From NCBI GenBank assembly GCA_015069195.1, contig SVJA01000002.1:186001-250000 (forward strand): a stretch of 64,000 nucleotides of DNA, in the 5' to 3' direction. Each line of letters opens with the position of its first letter. Position 1 is the stretch's first letter. Made by a program: the position numbers and the translations under genes. Shown piece after piece: positions 42,992 to 51,501 of this stretch. The notes under the pieces were generated by a model that was given only the letters and a program-made list of their open reading frames with translations, was not told where the DNA came from and did no database searches. This DNA is from Oscillospiraceae bacterium. GTDB lineage: Bacteria; Bacillota; Clostridia; UBA1212.

Positions 42992-43579
42992 ATGGATTCT
43001 TCGATTCTTGAAGGATTGAGAGTGGGCGTCGGTATAACCGGCTCATTCTGCACACACAAAACAATATTAAGCACATTAGAAAAACTTGTAAAAGACGGAG
43101 CTGATGTGTATCCGATATTTTCGGAGAATGTTTCAAAAACTACAACCAGATTTATGGAAGCAGACGAACTCCGAGCAAAAGTTACTGAAATCACAGGGCG
43201 TGAGCCGATTTGTTCAATCAAAGAAGCGGAACCTATCGGTCCTAAGAAATTGCTTGATGTAATGACAGTTGTGCCGTGTACCGGAAACACTTTAGCAAAG
43301 CTTGCCTGTGCAATAACCGACACACCTGTTCTTATGGCTTGCAAGTCACATCTTCGCAACAATCGCCCCATAGTAATTGCGGTATCAACAAACGATGCGC
43401 TTTCCGGTAATGCAAAGAACATCGGCGCATTGCTCGGGACAAAAAATTACTATTTTGTCCCTATGCGGCAGGATGATCCGACCAATAAGCCCTTCTCCGT
43501 TGTCGCTGACTTTGATAAATTGAATCAAACTATTGTGTACGCTGCACGCGGAATACAGATGCAACCTATATTTCTGTAA
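42992..43579 (+). CDS. dpaB: dipicolinate synthase subunit B
   Basis: A 195-residue flavoprotein-like subunit (SpoVFB), partner of DpaA. The N-terminal VGVGITGSFCTHK is the family's flavin-binding loop, and VVPCTGNTLAKLACAITDTPV and ACKSHLRNNRPIV are conserved. It lies 6 nt downstream of dpaA with AGAGGTGAG as ribosome binding site, so the two are one operon. A terminator follows at 43588-43638. Confidence 0.95.
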   Translation: MDSSILEGLRVGVGITGSFCTHKTILSTLEKLVKDGADVYPIFSENVSKTTTRFMEADELRAKVTEITGREPICSIKEAEPIGPKKLLDVMTVVPCTGNTLAKLACAITDTPVLMACKSHLRNNRPIVIAVSTNDALSGNAKNIGALLGTKNYYFVPMRQDDPTNKPFSVVADFDKLNQTIVYAARGIQMQPIFL

Positions 43580-43587
43580 TGAATGCC

Positions 43588-43638
43588 CCGAAAGCAATCT
43601 GCTTAAAAAATGCGGTTGTTTTCGGAGTCTTTCTTTTT
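43588..43638 (+). terminator. terminator of dpaAB
   Basis: CCGAAAGCAATC pairs with GTTGTTTTCGG including G-U pairs, and TCTTTCTTTTT follows. Confidence 0.7.
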
Positions 43639-43653
43639 ATTGCCCTCGCAACA

Positions 43654-43682
43654 TTGACAATAAAAAACATAAAACATATAAT
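43654..43682 (+). promoter_or_regulatory. consensus promoter of the ftsK/spoIIIE operon
   Basis: Perfect TTGACA and TATAAT separated by 17 nt, about 40 nt before the ATG. Confidence 0.85.
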
Positions 43683-43723
43683 AAATATAATTATCTTAAC
43701 AAAACTTGCCGGGAGGATTTAAA

Positions 43724-46288
43724 ATGGCTGGCAGCACATCACAAAAGAAAAGTACTACAAGAAAATCTAATAATAATTCTACATCAAATCGCTCAAAGTC
43801 GCAGTCGAAAAACGGCAAAAAGAAAAGCCGTATACAGGTGACAGAGGGTTCAGGAAATAAAAAAGAAATTATAGCAGTTATAGTTATAGGTGTTTGTATA
43901 CTTCTTGGAATAAGTTTGTTCGGCGGCGCAGGAGTAGTGGGCAAATTCCTTCAGAGCATATTGCTCGGCTTTTTCGGCGGCATTGCTTCTCTGATAGTTT
44001 TGGTAAGTGTAATTGCACTTGCCGTAAGCATACTCAGAGGTCTTGATAAAAAGGTCTTTTCGGTAAAGCGGATAGTTTGCCTGTCCCTTTTCGTCATATG
44101 CTGTTCTGCATTGATATTCACATTCACAAATGCATATTCTGAATTTGTCGATTCGGGAAAGAACGGATTCATAGATGCGGTGAGTTATCTGTGGACATAT
44201 AAGCCTGCTGTTCTGAGCGGAGGTCTGATCGGCGGAGGACTCAGCTTTTTGTTGCAGAAGCTTATGGACAAGCTTGCGACATTGATAGTTCTCGCCGTAA
44301 TTACAATTGTTCTTACAAATGTTTTGTTTTCTTTCTCGGTAGTAAATTTTGTGAAAAGATGCGCCGCGCTTACAGGCAAGTGCAAGGATAAGATTTCCGG
44401 TGCCGTTTCGCGCGTAAAAGCAGAGAAACAGACTGAAAAGCAAAAGAGGGAAGACGTAGAAGAATTTGACGACGATGTCGATGATGAAGATGACGAGGAC
44501 GATGAGGATTCTTTTGACGGTCCGATGGAGTATCAACCGCTTCCGTACGGCGACCCTGACGATGTTGACCTTTCTTTTGAATATAAGAGAAAGAAACGCG
44601 AGAAGATAACCGAAGACGGTGAGATAATCGAAGTGAGTGAAGGTGAAGTTCCCCCCCCGAGCGATGAAGATGCTCCTCCGGAAAAAGTTGATTCGTTTGA
44701 TGATGAAGATAATTTGAAAAATGATGCAAGGGTTTCAGATGATGGGGAAAAACCTCAGATTCATATACCGGGTACAGTTGCTGATAAATCTCTTGACGGA
44801 CTTGTTTTCAGCAAACCTTCTCAGACGCCTTACAGATTTCCTACAACAGACCTTCTGGATATCGGCAAGAGCAGAAGAAATCCCATTCAGGAAAAAAATC
44901 AGGCGGAAGCTACTGCCAGAAAACTTGAAGCGGTATTAAAGAGCTTCGGTATTGAGGCGAGAGTTTCTCATTACTCAATAGGTCCGAGCGTAACACGTTA
45001 TGAATTGATACCGAATGTCGGTGTCCGCGTAAACAGAATAAAGAATCTTACGGACGATATTGCCCTTAACCTTGCGGCATCGTCTATCAGAATAGAAGCC
45101 CCTATCCCCGGAAAATCTGCGATAGGTATAGAGGTACCGAACAAAGAAGTCAGAACGGTTTACTTCAGAGAAATTATTGAGAGTGATGCATTTAGGTATA
45201 ATCGGTCGAAACTTGCGGCGTGCTTAGGTAGCGGCATATCCGGAGAGCCGGTTGTCGTTGACCTTGCAAAGATGCCTCATCTTATGATTGCAGGTACTAC
45301 CGGTTCAGGTAAATCCGTTTGTACGAACGGTATTATTATGAGTATGCTTTTCAATGCATCTCCCGATGAAGTTAAAATGATTCTTATTGACCCGAAAATG
45401 GTTGAGTTTTCAAAGTATAATGGGATTCCGCATCTTTTACTTCCTGTTGTTACAGAGCCTAAAAAGGCTGCTGCTGCGCTTTCATGGGCGGTTGACCAGA
45501 TGGAGAAACGTTACAAGCTTCTTGCAATGTACGGTGTAAGAGATTTGAAGTCCTATAACCAGTATGCCGAGAAAAACGGACTCAACAAAATGCCGGCGAT
45601 AGTGATAATTATTGATGAACTTGCAGACCTTATGATGGTAGCGAGAGATTCCGTAGAGCAGGCAATAAATCGTATTGCGCAAAAGGCAAGAGCTGCAGGT
45701 ATGCACCTTGTTGTAGCGACGCAGAGACCTTCGGTTGATATAATCACAGGTCTTATCAAATCAAACATTCCCGTGCGTATAGCGCTCAAAGTTTCATCAC
45801 AGGTTGACTCCAGAACAATTATTGATGTTGCCGGTGCGGAAAAGTTGCTAGGTCGCGGTGATATGCTTTATGCGGCTCCCGAATTATCAAAATCGATGCG
45901 AATACAGGGTTCTTATGTGTCAGACGGTGAGATAGAGGGTGTTGTTGAGATTATAAAGAAAACGAGTACTGCTCAGTATGCCGAGGACGTAATGCAAAAG
46001 GTTGATGAAGGCATTCCGACACCGACACAAAACAGCGGCGGTGCAGAAGGCGACGGTAATTTGAGCGAGGACGAACTTCTTTTCAGAAAATCGGTAAAAC
46101 TTGCACTTGAAATAAAGAAGATTTCCGCATCTATGATACAGAGAAAGTTTTCAATCGGCTTTAATCGTGCTGCAAGAATAATCGATATGATGGAAGAGCG
46201 GGGAGTTATAAGCAGTGCCGACGGCAGCAAGCCGAGACAGATAATTGTTGACAGTTATGATTTCGGTGACGATGCCGACTTTGATTGA
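43724..46288 (+). CDS. spoIIIE: DNA translocase FtsK/SpoIIIE
   Basis: An 854-residue membrane-anchored motor that pumps chromosomal DNA across the division or sporulation septum. A basic N-terminus precedes four helices (about residues 45-220). An acidic linker follows (EFDDDVDDEDDEDDEDSFDG, then EVPPPSDEDAPPE). The motor domain has Walker A AGTTGSGKSVCTNG and Walker B VIIIDELADLMM. The C-terminal gamma winged-helix (DELLFRKSVKLALEIKKISASM) recognises polar DNA sequences. A C8 tract in the linker codes for the Pro run. The ATG at 43724 follows GGGAGGA. folD follows after 18 nt. Confidence 0.95.
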   Translation: MAGSTSQKKSTTRKSNNNSTSNRSKSQSKNGKKKSRIQVTEGSGNKKEIIAVIVIGVCILLGISLFGGAGVVGKFLQSILLGFFGGIASLIVLVSVIALAVSILRGLDKKVFSVKRIVCLSLFVICCSALIFTFTNAYSEFVDSGKNGFIDAVSYLWTYKPAVLSGGLIGGGLSFLLQKLMDKLATLIVLAVITIVLTNVLFSFSVVNFVKRCAALTGKCKDKISGAVSRVKAEKQTEKQKREDVEEFDDDVDDEDDEDDEDSFDGPMEYQPLPYGDPDDVDLSFEYKRKKREKITEDGEIIEVSEGEVPPPSDEDAPPEKVDSFDDEDNLKNDARVSDDGEKPQIHIPGTVADKSLDGLVFSKPSQTPYRFPTTDLLDIGKSRRNPIQEKNQAEATARKLEAVLKSFGIEARVSHYSIGPSVTRYELIPNVGVRVNRIKNLTDDIALNLAASSIRIEAPIPGKSAIGIEVPNKEVRTVYFREIIESDAFRYNRSKLAACLGSGISGEPVVVDLAKMPHLMIAGTTGSGKSVCTNGIIMSMLFNASPDEVKMILIDPKMVEFSKYNGIPHLLLPVVTEPKKAAAALSWAVDQMEKRYKLLAMYGVRDLKSYNQYAEKNGLNKMPAIVIIIDELADLMMVARDSVEQAINRIAQKARAAGMHLVVATQRPSVDIITGLIKSNIPVRIALKVSSQVDSRTIIDVAGAEKLLGRGDMLYAAPELSKSMRIQGSYVSDGEIEGVVEIIKKTSTAQYAEDVMQKVDEGIPTPTQNSGGAEGDGNLSEDELLFRKSVKLALEIKKISASMIQRKFSIGFNRAARIIDMMEERGVISSADGSKPRQIIVDSYDFGDDADFD
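44651..44658 (+). repeat. homopolymeric C8 tract in the spoIIIE linker
   Basis: Eight consecutive C residues encode the Pro-Pro-Pro part of the acidic linker. The tract is unusual in AT-rich DNA and is slippage-prone; a single-base change would truncate the motor. Confidence 0.9.
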
Positions 46289-46306
46289 TGTTTCCGGAGG
46301 GAATTT

Positions 46307-47164
46307 ATGGTAGAGAATAAAATAATTGACGGCAAAGCAGTTGCCAAAAGAATACGACTTGAAATTGCAAGAGAAACCGAAGCGGTAAAGCAGATGGGCA
46401 TTGAACCATGCCTTGCCGTAATAATAGTCGGCAACAATCCTGCATCAAGAGTTTACGTTAACAACAAAAAGAATTCCTGTGCAGAGGTAGGAATCAAATC
46501 TCTCGAGTATGCACTTCCCGAGGAAACAACCGAAGAAGAACTTCTTACTCTGATTGACACACTTAACGCAGACGATTCCGTTCACGGAATACTCGTACAG
46601 CTCCCGCTCCCGAAACAGATTTCTGAGCAGAAAGTTATCGAGCATATAGTACCTTCAAAAGATGTTGACTGTTTCCACCCGTACTCGGCAGGAAAGCTTT
46701 TCACAGGCGCTCCTGTATTTGAGCCTTGTACTCCTTCCGGAATAATGGAACTTATTTATGAAAGCGGTATCGAGATTGCCGGAAGCGAATGTGTAGTTGT
46801 AGGCAGAAGCAATATCGTTGGAAAGCCGATGGCAATGTTACTTCTTGCGGCAAACGGCACCGTAACCGTAGCACACTCAAAAACCCCTGAGCTGAAGGCA
46901 GTATGTAAGCGTGCAGACATACTTATTGTTGCAATCGGCAAAGCTAAATTTATAAACGCTGATTATGTAAAAGAGGGCGCTGTTGTCATCGACGTAGGAA
47001 TGAATCGTGATGAAAACGGCAAGCTTTGCGGAGATGTGGACTTTGATTCCGTATATGGAAAGTGCGGAGCTATAACACCTGTTCCGGGCGGTGTAGGTCC
47101 TATGACAATAACAATTCTTTTGCGCAATACACTTCGCGCGGCAAAAGAGTCGAAAAATAAATAA
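46307..47164 (+). CDS. folD: methylene-THF dehydrogenase/cyclohydrolase FolD
   Basis: A 285-residue bifunctional enzyme that interconverts 5,10-methylene-THF and 10-formyl-THF for purine, Met and one-carbon metabolism. The N-terminal domain has [14 protein letters not shown] with the conserved Tyr and Lys, and VQLPLPKQI. The NADP Rossmann part has [16 protein letters not shown], and [16 protein letters not shown] is the C-terminal signature. Length is typical. It lies 18 nt after spoIIIE, with GGAGGG as ribosome binding site, and ends in a bidirectional terminator. Confidence 0.97.
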   Translation: MVENKIIDGKAVAKRIRLEIARETEAVKQMGIEPCLAVIIVGNNPASRVYVNNKKNSCAEVGIKSLEYALPEETTEEELLTLIDTLNADDSVHGILVQLPLPKQISEQKVIEHIVPSKDVDCFHPYSAGKLFTGAPVFEPCTPSGIMELIYESGIEIAGSECVVVGRSNIVGKPMAMLLLAANGTVTVAHSKTPELKAVCKRADILIVAIGKAKFINADYVKEGAVVIDVGMNRDENGKLCGDVDFDSVYGKCGAITPVPGGVGPMTITILLRNTLRAAKESKNK

Positions 47165-47180
47165 TATGCCGAGTAAACCA

Positions 47181-47216
47181 AAAACGGACTGCCTTTATTA
47201 AAGGCAGTCCGTTTTT
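47181..47216. terminator. bidirectional terminator between folD and mecA
   Basis: AAAACGGACTGCCTTT pairs perfectly with AAAGGCAGTCCGTTTT across a 3-nt loop. Confidence 0.95.
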
Positions 47217-47224
47217 AATAAATT

Positions 47225-47941
47225 TTAATCAAAATTTTTCAGCAAAGTCGATATGGCACCTTTTTTTATAACAAGAGTGCCGTGCTCGAGAAGAATCGGG
47301 ATAATGGTTTCCGAATCTATTTGTTCTCCATCGAACTCGCTGGCGCAGTTACGGAAGATAATCGCAAGGCGCATATTTCTTTCGTAAACCTTAAGGGCAA
47401 GATAGTATGCATCATTGTACACATAAAGTCTGCTAGCAATCGCTTTCGCTGAAGGCATGGTGTGGAGCAGAGATATGAGTTTGTCAAATTCATTAAAGCA
47501 TATAACAATTTCGGTAGGAAGAACTTCGTCGTGACCTTGTTTTTCGCGCAGTAACTTTTCTGTAGCAGATGCTGCTATCTCACTTCCGAGTGCTTCTTCT
47601 AAAAGTTTGGAAAATTCTTCCGGAGTGGGAAGTTTTGCAAGCAATTCGTCCGGAGGTATCGAGCTTGCTGTCGGAGGCATATTTCCGGTCGGAGATTTGG
47701 ATATAAGCAATGTCAGTTCGTTTTTGAGACTCATACTGCCTTCTACAACAAGTCTGCAATCACTCGCGTCAAAATTGAACTCGCCCGACGCCTGTGCCAT
47801 AACTTCCAAAACAAGCTGTCTGTAGGTCTGTGAACCGGGATGCAATTTTTTTACATCAATATTTCTTCGCACAAAATCTTCTTTTGTGAGTATAACTTTT
47901 ATAGTATTTTCGCTCAATTTTTGTATGCGCACGCGTCTCAT
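47225..47941 (-). CDS. mecA: adaptor protein MecA
   Basis: A 238-residue adaptor that delivers substrates to the ClpC-ClpP protease, and in Bacillus controls competence and other processes. The N-terminal domain has the hallmark IQKLSENTIKVILTKEDFVRRNID. A linker of about 60 residues (Pro/Ala/Leu-rich) follows, and the C-terminal ClpC-binding domain is VICFNEFDKLISLLHTMPS...LYVYNDAYYLAL...SEFDGE. The length is typical. It is convergent with folD and divergent from radC. The ATG at 47941 follows AAAGGA. Confidence 0.9.
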   Translation of the reverse strand: MRRVRIQKLSENTIKVILTKEDFVRRNIDVKKLHPGSQTYRQLVLEVMAQASGEFNFDASDCRLVVEGSMSLKNELTLLISKSPTGNMPPTASSIPPDELLAKLPTPEEFSKLLEEALGSEIAASATEKLLREKQGHDEVLPTEIVICFNEFDKLISLLHTMPSAKAIASRLYVYNDAYYLALKVYERNMRLAIIFRNCASEFDGEQIDSETIIPILLEHGTLVIKKGAISTLLKNFD

Positions 47942-48048
47942 CGTCCTTTCCTAAATTATTATAACTTATTTTATGAAAAAAAGAAGTAGATAAATATAAA
48001 AATATTGTTAAATTATGATAATTTTTAAGCCTTCGTGAATGGGTTTTG

Positions 48049-48077
48049 TTGTAATTTTTCGAAAAGAACTATATAAT
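48049..48077 (+). promoter_or_regulatory. promoter of radC
   Basis: TTGTAA and TATAAT separated by 17 nt, about 26 nt before the radC ATG. Confidence 0.7.
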
Positions 48078-48103
48078 AAGGTTTATCGGAGGAAAAGGGC
48101 ATT

Positions 48104-48832
48104 ATGGAAAATAATTTCACCATGAAATGCCTGCCCGAGAGTGACAGACCTTATGAGAAATTAGAAAGAAACGGCGCTTATTCATTGACAGATTCGGAGC
48201 TATTGGCTGTTATAATTCAGACAGGCACCCCAAAAAGCAATGCTATTGATGTTGCGAGGCAGTTAATTTCTTTGTGCGGCGAAAACGGTTTATCGGCTAT
48301 TTCCGATTTGGGCATAAAAGATCTTATGCGGATTGACGGCATAGGACGTGTAAAAGCACTTAAACTATATGCTGTGTGCGAATTGTCCAAACGTATGAGT
48401 CGCAAAAATGATATATACAAGATGTATGTAAAAAATACCGCAATGCTTGCGGATTTTCTTGTGAGTGAGCTGTCATCACTAAAAAAAGAAGTTTTCAGAA
48501 CAGTGATTCTGGATTTGCACAAAAAGGTCATACGGATGACTGATGTATCGATAGGCACTATCGATACGGCAGTAGTTCACCCGCGAGAAGTATTTTTTGA
48601 AGCGATAAAGTTTTCCGGTCATTCTATGGTCGTGGCACACAATCATCCCGGGGGTGCGGCTGTTCCGAGTGCGGCGGATCTGAAAACGACGGAAAGATTG
48701 ATTATTTCCGGGGAAATAATAGGTATAGAAGTTCTGGATCATATCATCGTTGCCGGGCATTCATACTACAGTATGTTGGAACGCGGAGATATGGACAGAT
48801 TACGAAAAAAAATAAGTAACGGATTTGTATAA
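48104..48832 (+). CDS. radC: RadC-family JAMM-domain protein
   Basis: A 242-residue protein with an N-terminal UPF0758 helix-hairpin-helix part (GIGRVKALKLYAVCELSKR) and a C-terminal JAB/MPN metalloprotease-like domain. The zinc motif is AHNHPGG, with a downstream Ser/Asp (AADLKTTERLI), and a Glu lies upstream in the fold. Once thought to act in DNA repair, the real function is unsettled. It precedes the mreBCD genes by 54 nt and has its own promoter, so it may be co-transcribed with them. Confidence 0.93.
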   Translation: MENNFTMKCLPESDRPYEKLERNGAYSLTDSELLAVIIQTGTPKSNAIDVARQLISLCGENGLSAISDLGIKDLMRIDGIGRVKALKLYAVCELSKRMSRKNDIYKMYVKNTAMLADFLVSELSSLKKEVFRTVILDLHKKVIRMTDVSIGTIDTAVVHPREVFFEAIKFSGHSMVVAHNHPGGAAVPSAADLKTTERLIISGEIIGIEVLDHIIVAGHSYYSMLERGDMDRLRKKISNGFV

Positions 48833-48886
48833 TCCGACGACCGCCAAAAGTGTATGACGGCGGCTTAAAGAGAAAGGAAACAAAAA

Positions 48887-49903
48887 ATGGCAAGAGATAT
48901 TGGTATCGATCTCGGCACATCGTATACAAAGATTTATGTTGAGGGCAAAGGTATCGTTTTGCGTGAGCCTTCCGTTATTGCGGTAAATAAGACTACGGGT
49001 ATGGTGCTTGCTTACGGTAGTGAAGCGAAAAAGATGCTTGGCAGAACTCCTGCGAATGTGGTTGCGATAAAACCTCTTCGCGAGGGTGTAGTTGCAGATT
49101 ATGATGCGGCTGCGATGATGCTTAAGTATTTTATAAAGTCCGTGTCTAAGGATGTCGGTCTGTTCGGAAAGCCGAACATTATGATAAGTGTACCTTCGGG
49201 AGTGACAGAAGTAGAGCAGATGGCTGTTTTACAGGCTACAAAAGAAGCCGGTGCGAGAAATCATCCGCGTCTTGTAGAAGAACCGATAGCTGCTGCGATA
49301 GGCGCTGATATTCCTATGGATGAGAGTTCAGGATTTATGATAGTAAATATCGGCGGCGGAACGACTGAGATTGCAGTTGTCTCAGTAGGAGGTATCGTAA
49401 ACGGCAGATCACTCAGAATCGGCGGTGAAGAGTTTGATAAAGCTATTATGGCTTTCGTAAAGCGTGAGTATAATTTGTTGATCGGTGAAAGAACAGCCGA
49501 AAATGTAAAAATACAGATAGGTGCGGCATTCCCCAAGCCCCAGGAAGAGCATATGGAAATCCGCGGTCGTGATCTTGTATCCGGTCTGCCTAAGAATGTA
49601 AAACTTTCATCATCAGAGATAGTAGAGGCACTGAAAGAACCTATAGCGACTATCGTCGATGCGGTAAAAGCAACTCTTGAGTCTACTCCGCCGGAGCTTG
49701 CTGCAGATATATTTGAGCAGGGTATCGTACTTAGCGGAGGCAGTGCGCATCTTGACGGACTTGATAAAATTATAAGACTTGAAACCGGTATGCCGGTAGA
49801 GTGCGCCGAAAATCCGGAAGATATAGTTGCTATCGGTATTGGTCACTGTATCGAAAATCCGAAAGTTCGCGGATTCCTCGAAAGAAATCGCCTTAATCAC
49901 TGA
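48887..49903 (+). CDS. mreB: rod-shape protein MreB
   Basis: A 338-residue actin homologue that forms membrane-associated filaments guiding lateral wall synthesis. It shows the actin-fold ATP sites GIDLGTSYTKIY near the N-terminus, VNIGGGTTEIAVV, and GIVLSGGSAHLDGL. The sequence RLVEEPIAAAIGADIP is typical of MreB. The start follows AAAGGAAAC. It is the first gene of mreBCD, with 29 nt to mreC. Confidence 0.95.
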   Translation: MARDIGIDLGTSYTKIYVEGKGIVLREPSVIAVNKTTGMVLAYGSEAKKMLGRTPANVVAIKPLREGVVADYDAAAMMLKYFIKSVSKDVGLFGKPNIMISVPSGVTEVEQMAVLQATKEAGARNHPRLVEEPIAAAIGADIPMDESSGFMIVNIGGGTTEIAVVSVGGIVNGRSLRIGGEEFDKAIMAFVKREYNLLIGERTAENVKIQIGAAFPKPQEEHMEIRGRDLVSGLPKNVKLSSSEIVEALKEPIATIVDAVKATLESTPPELAADIFEQGIVLSGGSAHLDGLDKIIRLETGMPVECAENPEDIVAIGIGHCIENPKVRGFLERNRLNH

Positions 49904-49932
49904 CAAAAAGCACAAAAGGAGGTGCCCGATAT

Positions 49933-50793
49933 ATGAACAAAAAAGCTAAAATAACGATTTGGATAATGATAGCTATCACTATCATTATGCTTATATTGGT
50001 AATAGTGTCGGGCAATCCCGACAGACGAGCAAACAGTATTTATAAGTTCATCGGAACACCGGTATCAGCCATTCAGAGTGGTTTTTCCAAGATCGGGACG
50101 AAAATGAACAGCTGGTTTAATGTCGTAACTTCGTATGATGAGATCGAAAAAGAGATGGAGTCCCTCAGAAAAGAAAATGCCGAATTAAAGGATTACAAGA
50201 CAGAGTGCGAAAAGCTTGAAGAAGAAAACAGTGAGTTGCGCGAAATGATGTCGCTCAAAGATACCGTAGAAGGGTATGAGCTTGTTGCGGCAAATATAAT
50301 AGCCGGAGATATTACGGATTGGTTCAATTATTTCACAGTAGATTGCGGCTCTACAGACGGAATTTATAAGAATTGTCCGGTTATAACAAATGACGGACTT
50401 GTCGGAATAGTGGCAGAAGTAGGTCTGAACTCTTCTAAGATAATGACCGTTGTTGACGAACAGAATACATTGATGTGTCGTATAGAACGAAGCAATGCGC
50501 TGGTCAGAGTCAGAGGTGTATCTTCTGAAAATATGAAATACGAGTTGTTTCTGGACAGGATAACAGATGATGCTTCTGTTTTTGTGGGTGACAAGTTGGT
50601 TACCGCTGCCAGTGGTGATGTTTTCCCTGACGGCATAGCGGTAGGCACTGTTACGAAAGTTTATACTGATTCTAAAACAGGTGAGTGTACTGCTACGGTG
50701 GAACTTGCTTCTGATATTAGCGGACTTCGTACCGTATATATAATGGCAAAGGACGGCGCCGCTTCTACTGCCGGAGGTGAGTCCGCAGATTGA
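49933..50793 (+). CDS. mreC: rod-shape protein MreC
   Basis: A 286-residue bitopic membrane protein: N-terminal helix at about 6-27 (ITIWIMIAITIIMLILVIV), a coiled coil at about 72-115 (EIEKEMESLRKENAELKD), then a double beta-barrel domain. It links MreB to PBP2 and other wall enzymes. The residues TVDCGSTDGIYKNCPVI are typical of the barrel. The ATG at 49933 follows AGGAGGTG. The stop overlaps the mreD start by 4 nt. Confidence 0.93.
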   Translation: MNKKAKITIWIMIAITIIMLILVIVSGNPDRRANSIYKFIGTPVSAIQSGFSKIGTKMNSWFNVVTSYDEIEKEMESLRKENAELKDYKTECEKLEEENSELREMMSLKDTVEGYELVAANIIAGDITDWFNYFTVDCGSTDGIYKNCPVITNDGLVGIVAEVGLNSSKIMTVVDEQNTLMCRIERSNALVRVRGVSSENMKYELFLDRITDDASVFVGDKLVTAASGDVFPDGIAVGTVTKVYTDSKTGECTATVELASDISGLRTVYIMAKDGAASTAGGESAD

Positions 50794-51464
50794 TAAAACT
50801 TAATTTTAAAAAAATTTTTTCCGGCTCTTTTATGGGTGAAGAAAAAAATATAAAAAGTGACACGATAATAGTTCAGGACAGATTGATTGTGCCGGACACA
50901 GAGGGGTTTGATACATACCCAAGTAAGAAACGAATCATTTTCAGTACGATAATTATGATACTGGCACTGTTCTTGCAGGAAGCTTTTTTCAATGATTTAC
51001 GAATATTCGGTGTCAAACCGTTTTTTCCTATAGTTTTGATTTATATATTTGCTTTTGTAAGTGAGCTTCGTACAGCTATGATATTCGGAGCATGTATGGG
51101 TTTGTATATTGATATAGTATACGGACGTTTTTTGGGGTTTTACGGTCTTATTTTGCTGTATTCGGCGGTTTTGGCATCTCTTATAAGCATGATTCCGTCT
51201 AAAGAAACGGAAAATCGTAAAGGTAAAATAGGATTTATGGTGGTATGCGCGCCGGCGTACTTTTTGTCATACACCGTTGCGGAAAGTTTTTTCGCGCGAT
51301 TGATGCTGATGTATTCAAATTCGACGAGTAGCTTTTATATAGATTATCCGGCGCATTTTATAAGGAGAATTTTGCCGGTGGGGGCATATGACTTTTTGAT
51401 ATTTGCCGTTTTGGTTTGGCCTCTTGTTTTCCTTTGGAAGAAAGCCGGCAAACAAAGGGGATAA
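50790..51464 (+). CDS. mreD: rod-shape protein MreD
   Basis: A 224-residue integral membrane protein with about six helices after a 50-residue cytoplasmic N-terminus. The helices include RIIFSTIIMILALFLQEAFF and YGRFLGFYGLILLYSAVLASL, matching the family's YG.LLG pattern. It works with MreC in the elongasome. The TTG at 50790 overlaps the mreC stop (TTGA), with GGAGGTGAG upstream, so it is coupled. An internal ATG (MGEEKN) is a less likely start. Confidence 0.88.
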   Translation: MIKLNFKKIFSGSFMGEEKNIKSDTIIVQDRLIVPDTEGFDTYPSKKRIIFSTIIMILALFLQEAFFNDLRIFGVKPFFPIVLIYIFAFVSELRTAMIFGACMGLYIDIVYGRFLGFYGLILLYSAVLASLISMIPSKETENRKGKIGFMVVCAPAYFLSYTVAESFFARLMLMYSNSTSSFYIDYPAHFIRRILPVGAYDFLIFAVLVWPLVFLWKKAGKQRG

Positions 51465-51501
51465 TGATTTCCGAAAGGAGGTGCAGGGTAGTACCCGCGT
51501 G

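Noticed and set aside
43850-44536. 228-codon open frame on the minus strand within spoIIIE
   Set aside because: It lies entirely inside a well-recognised gene, has no ribosome binding site and its translation is compositionally odd.
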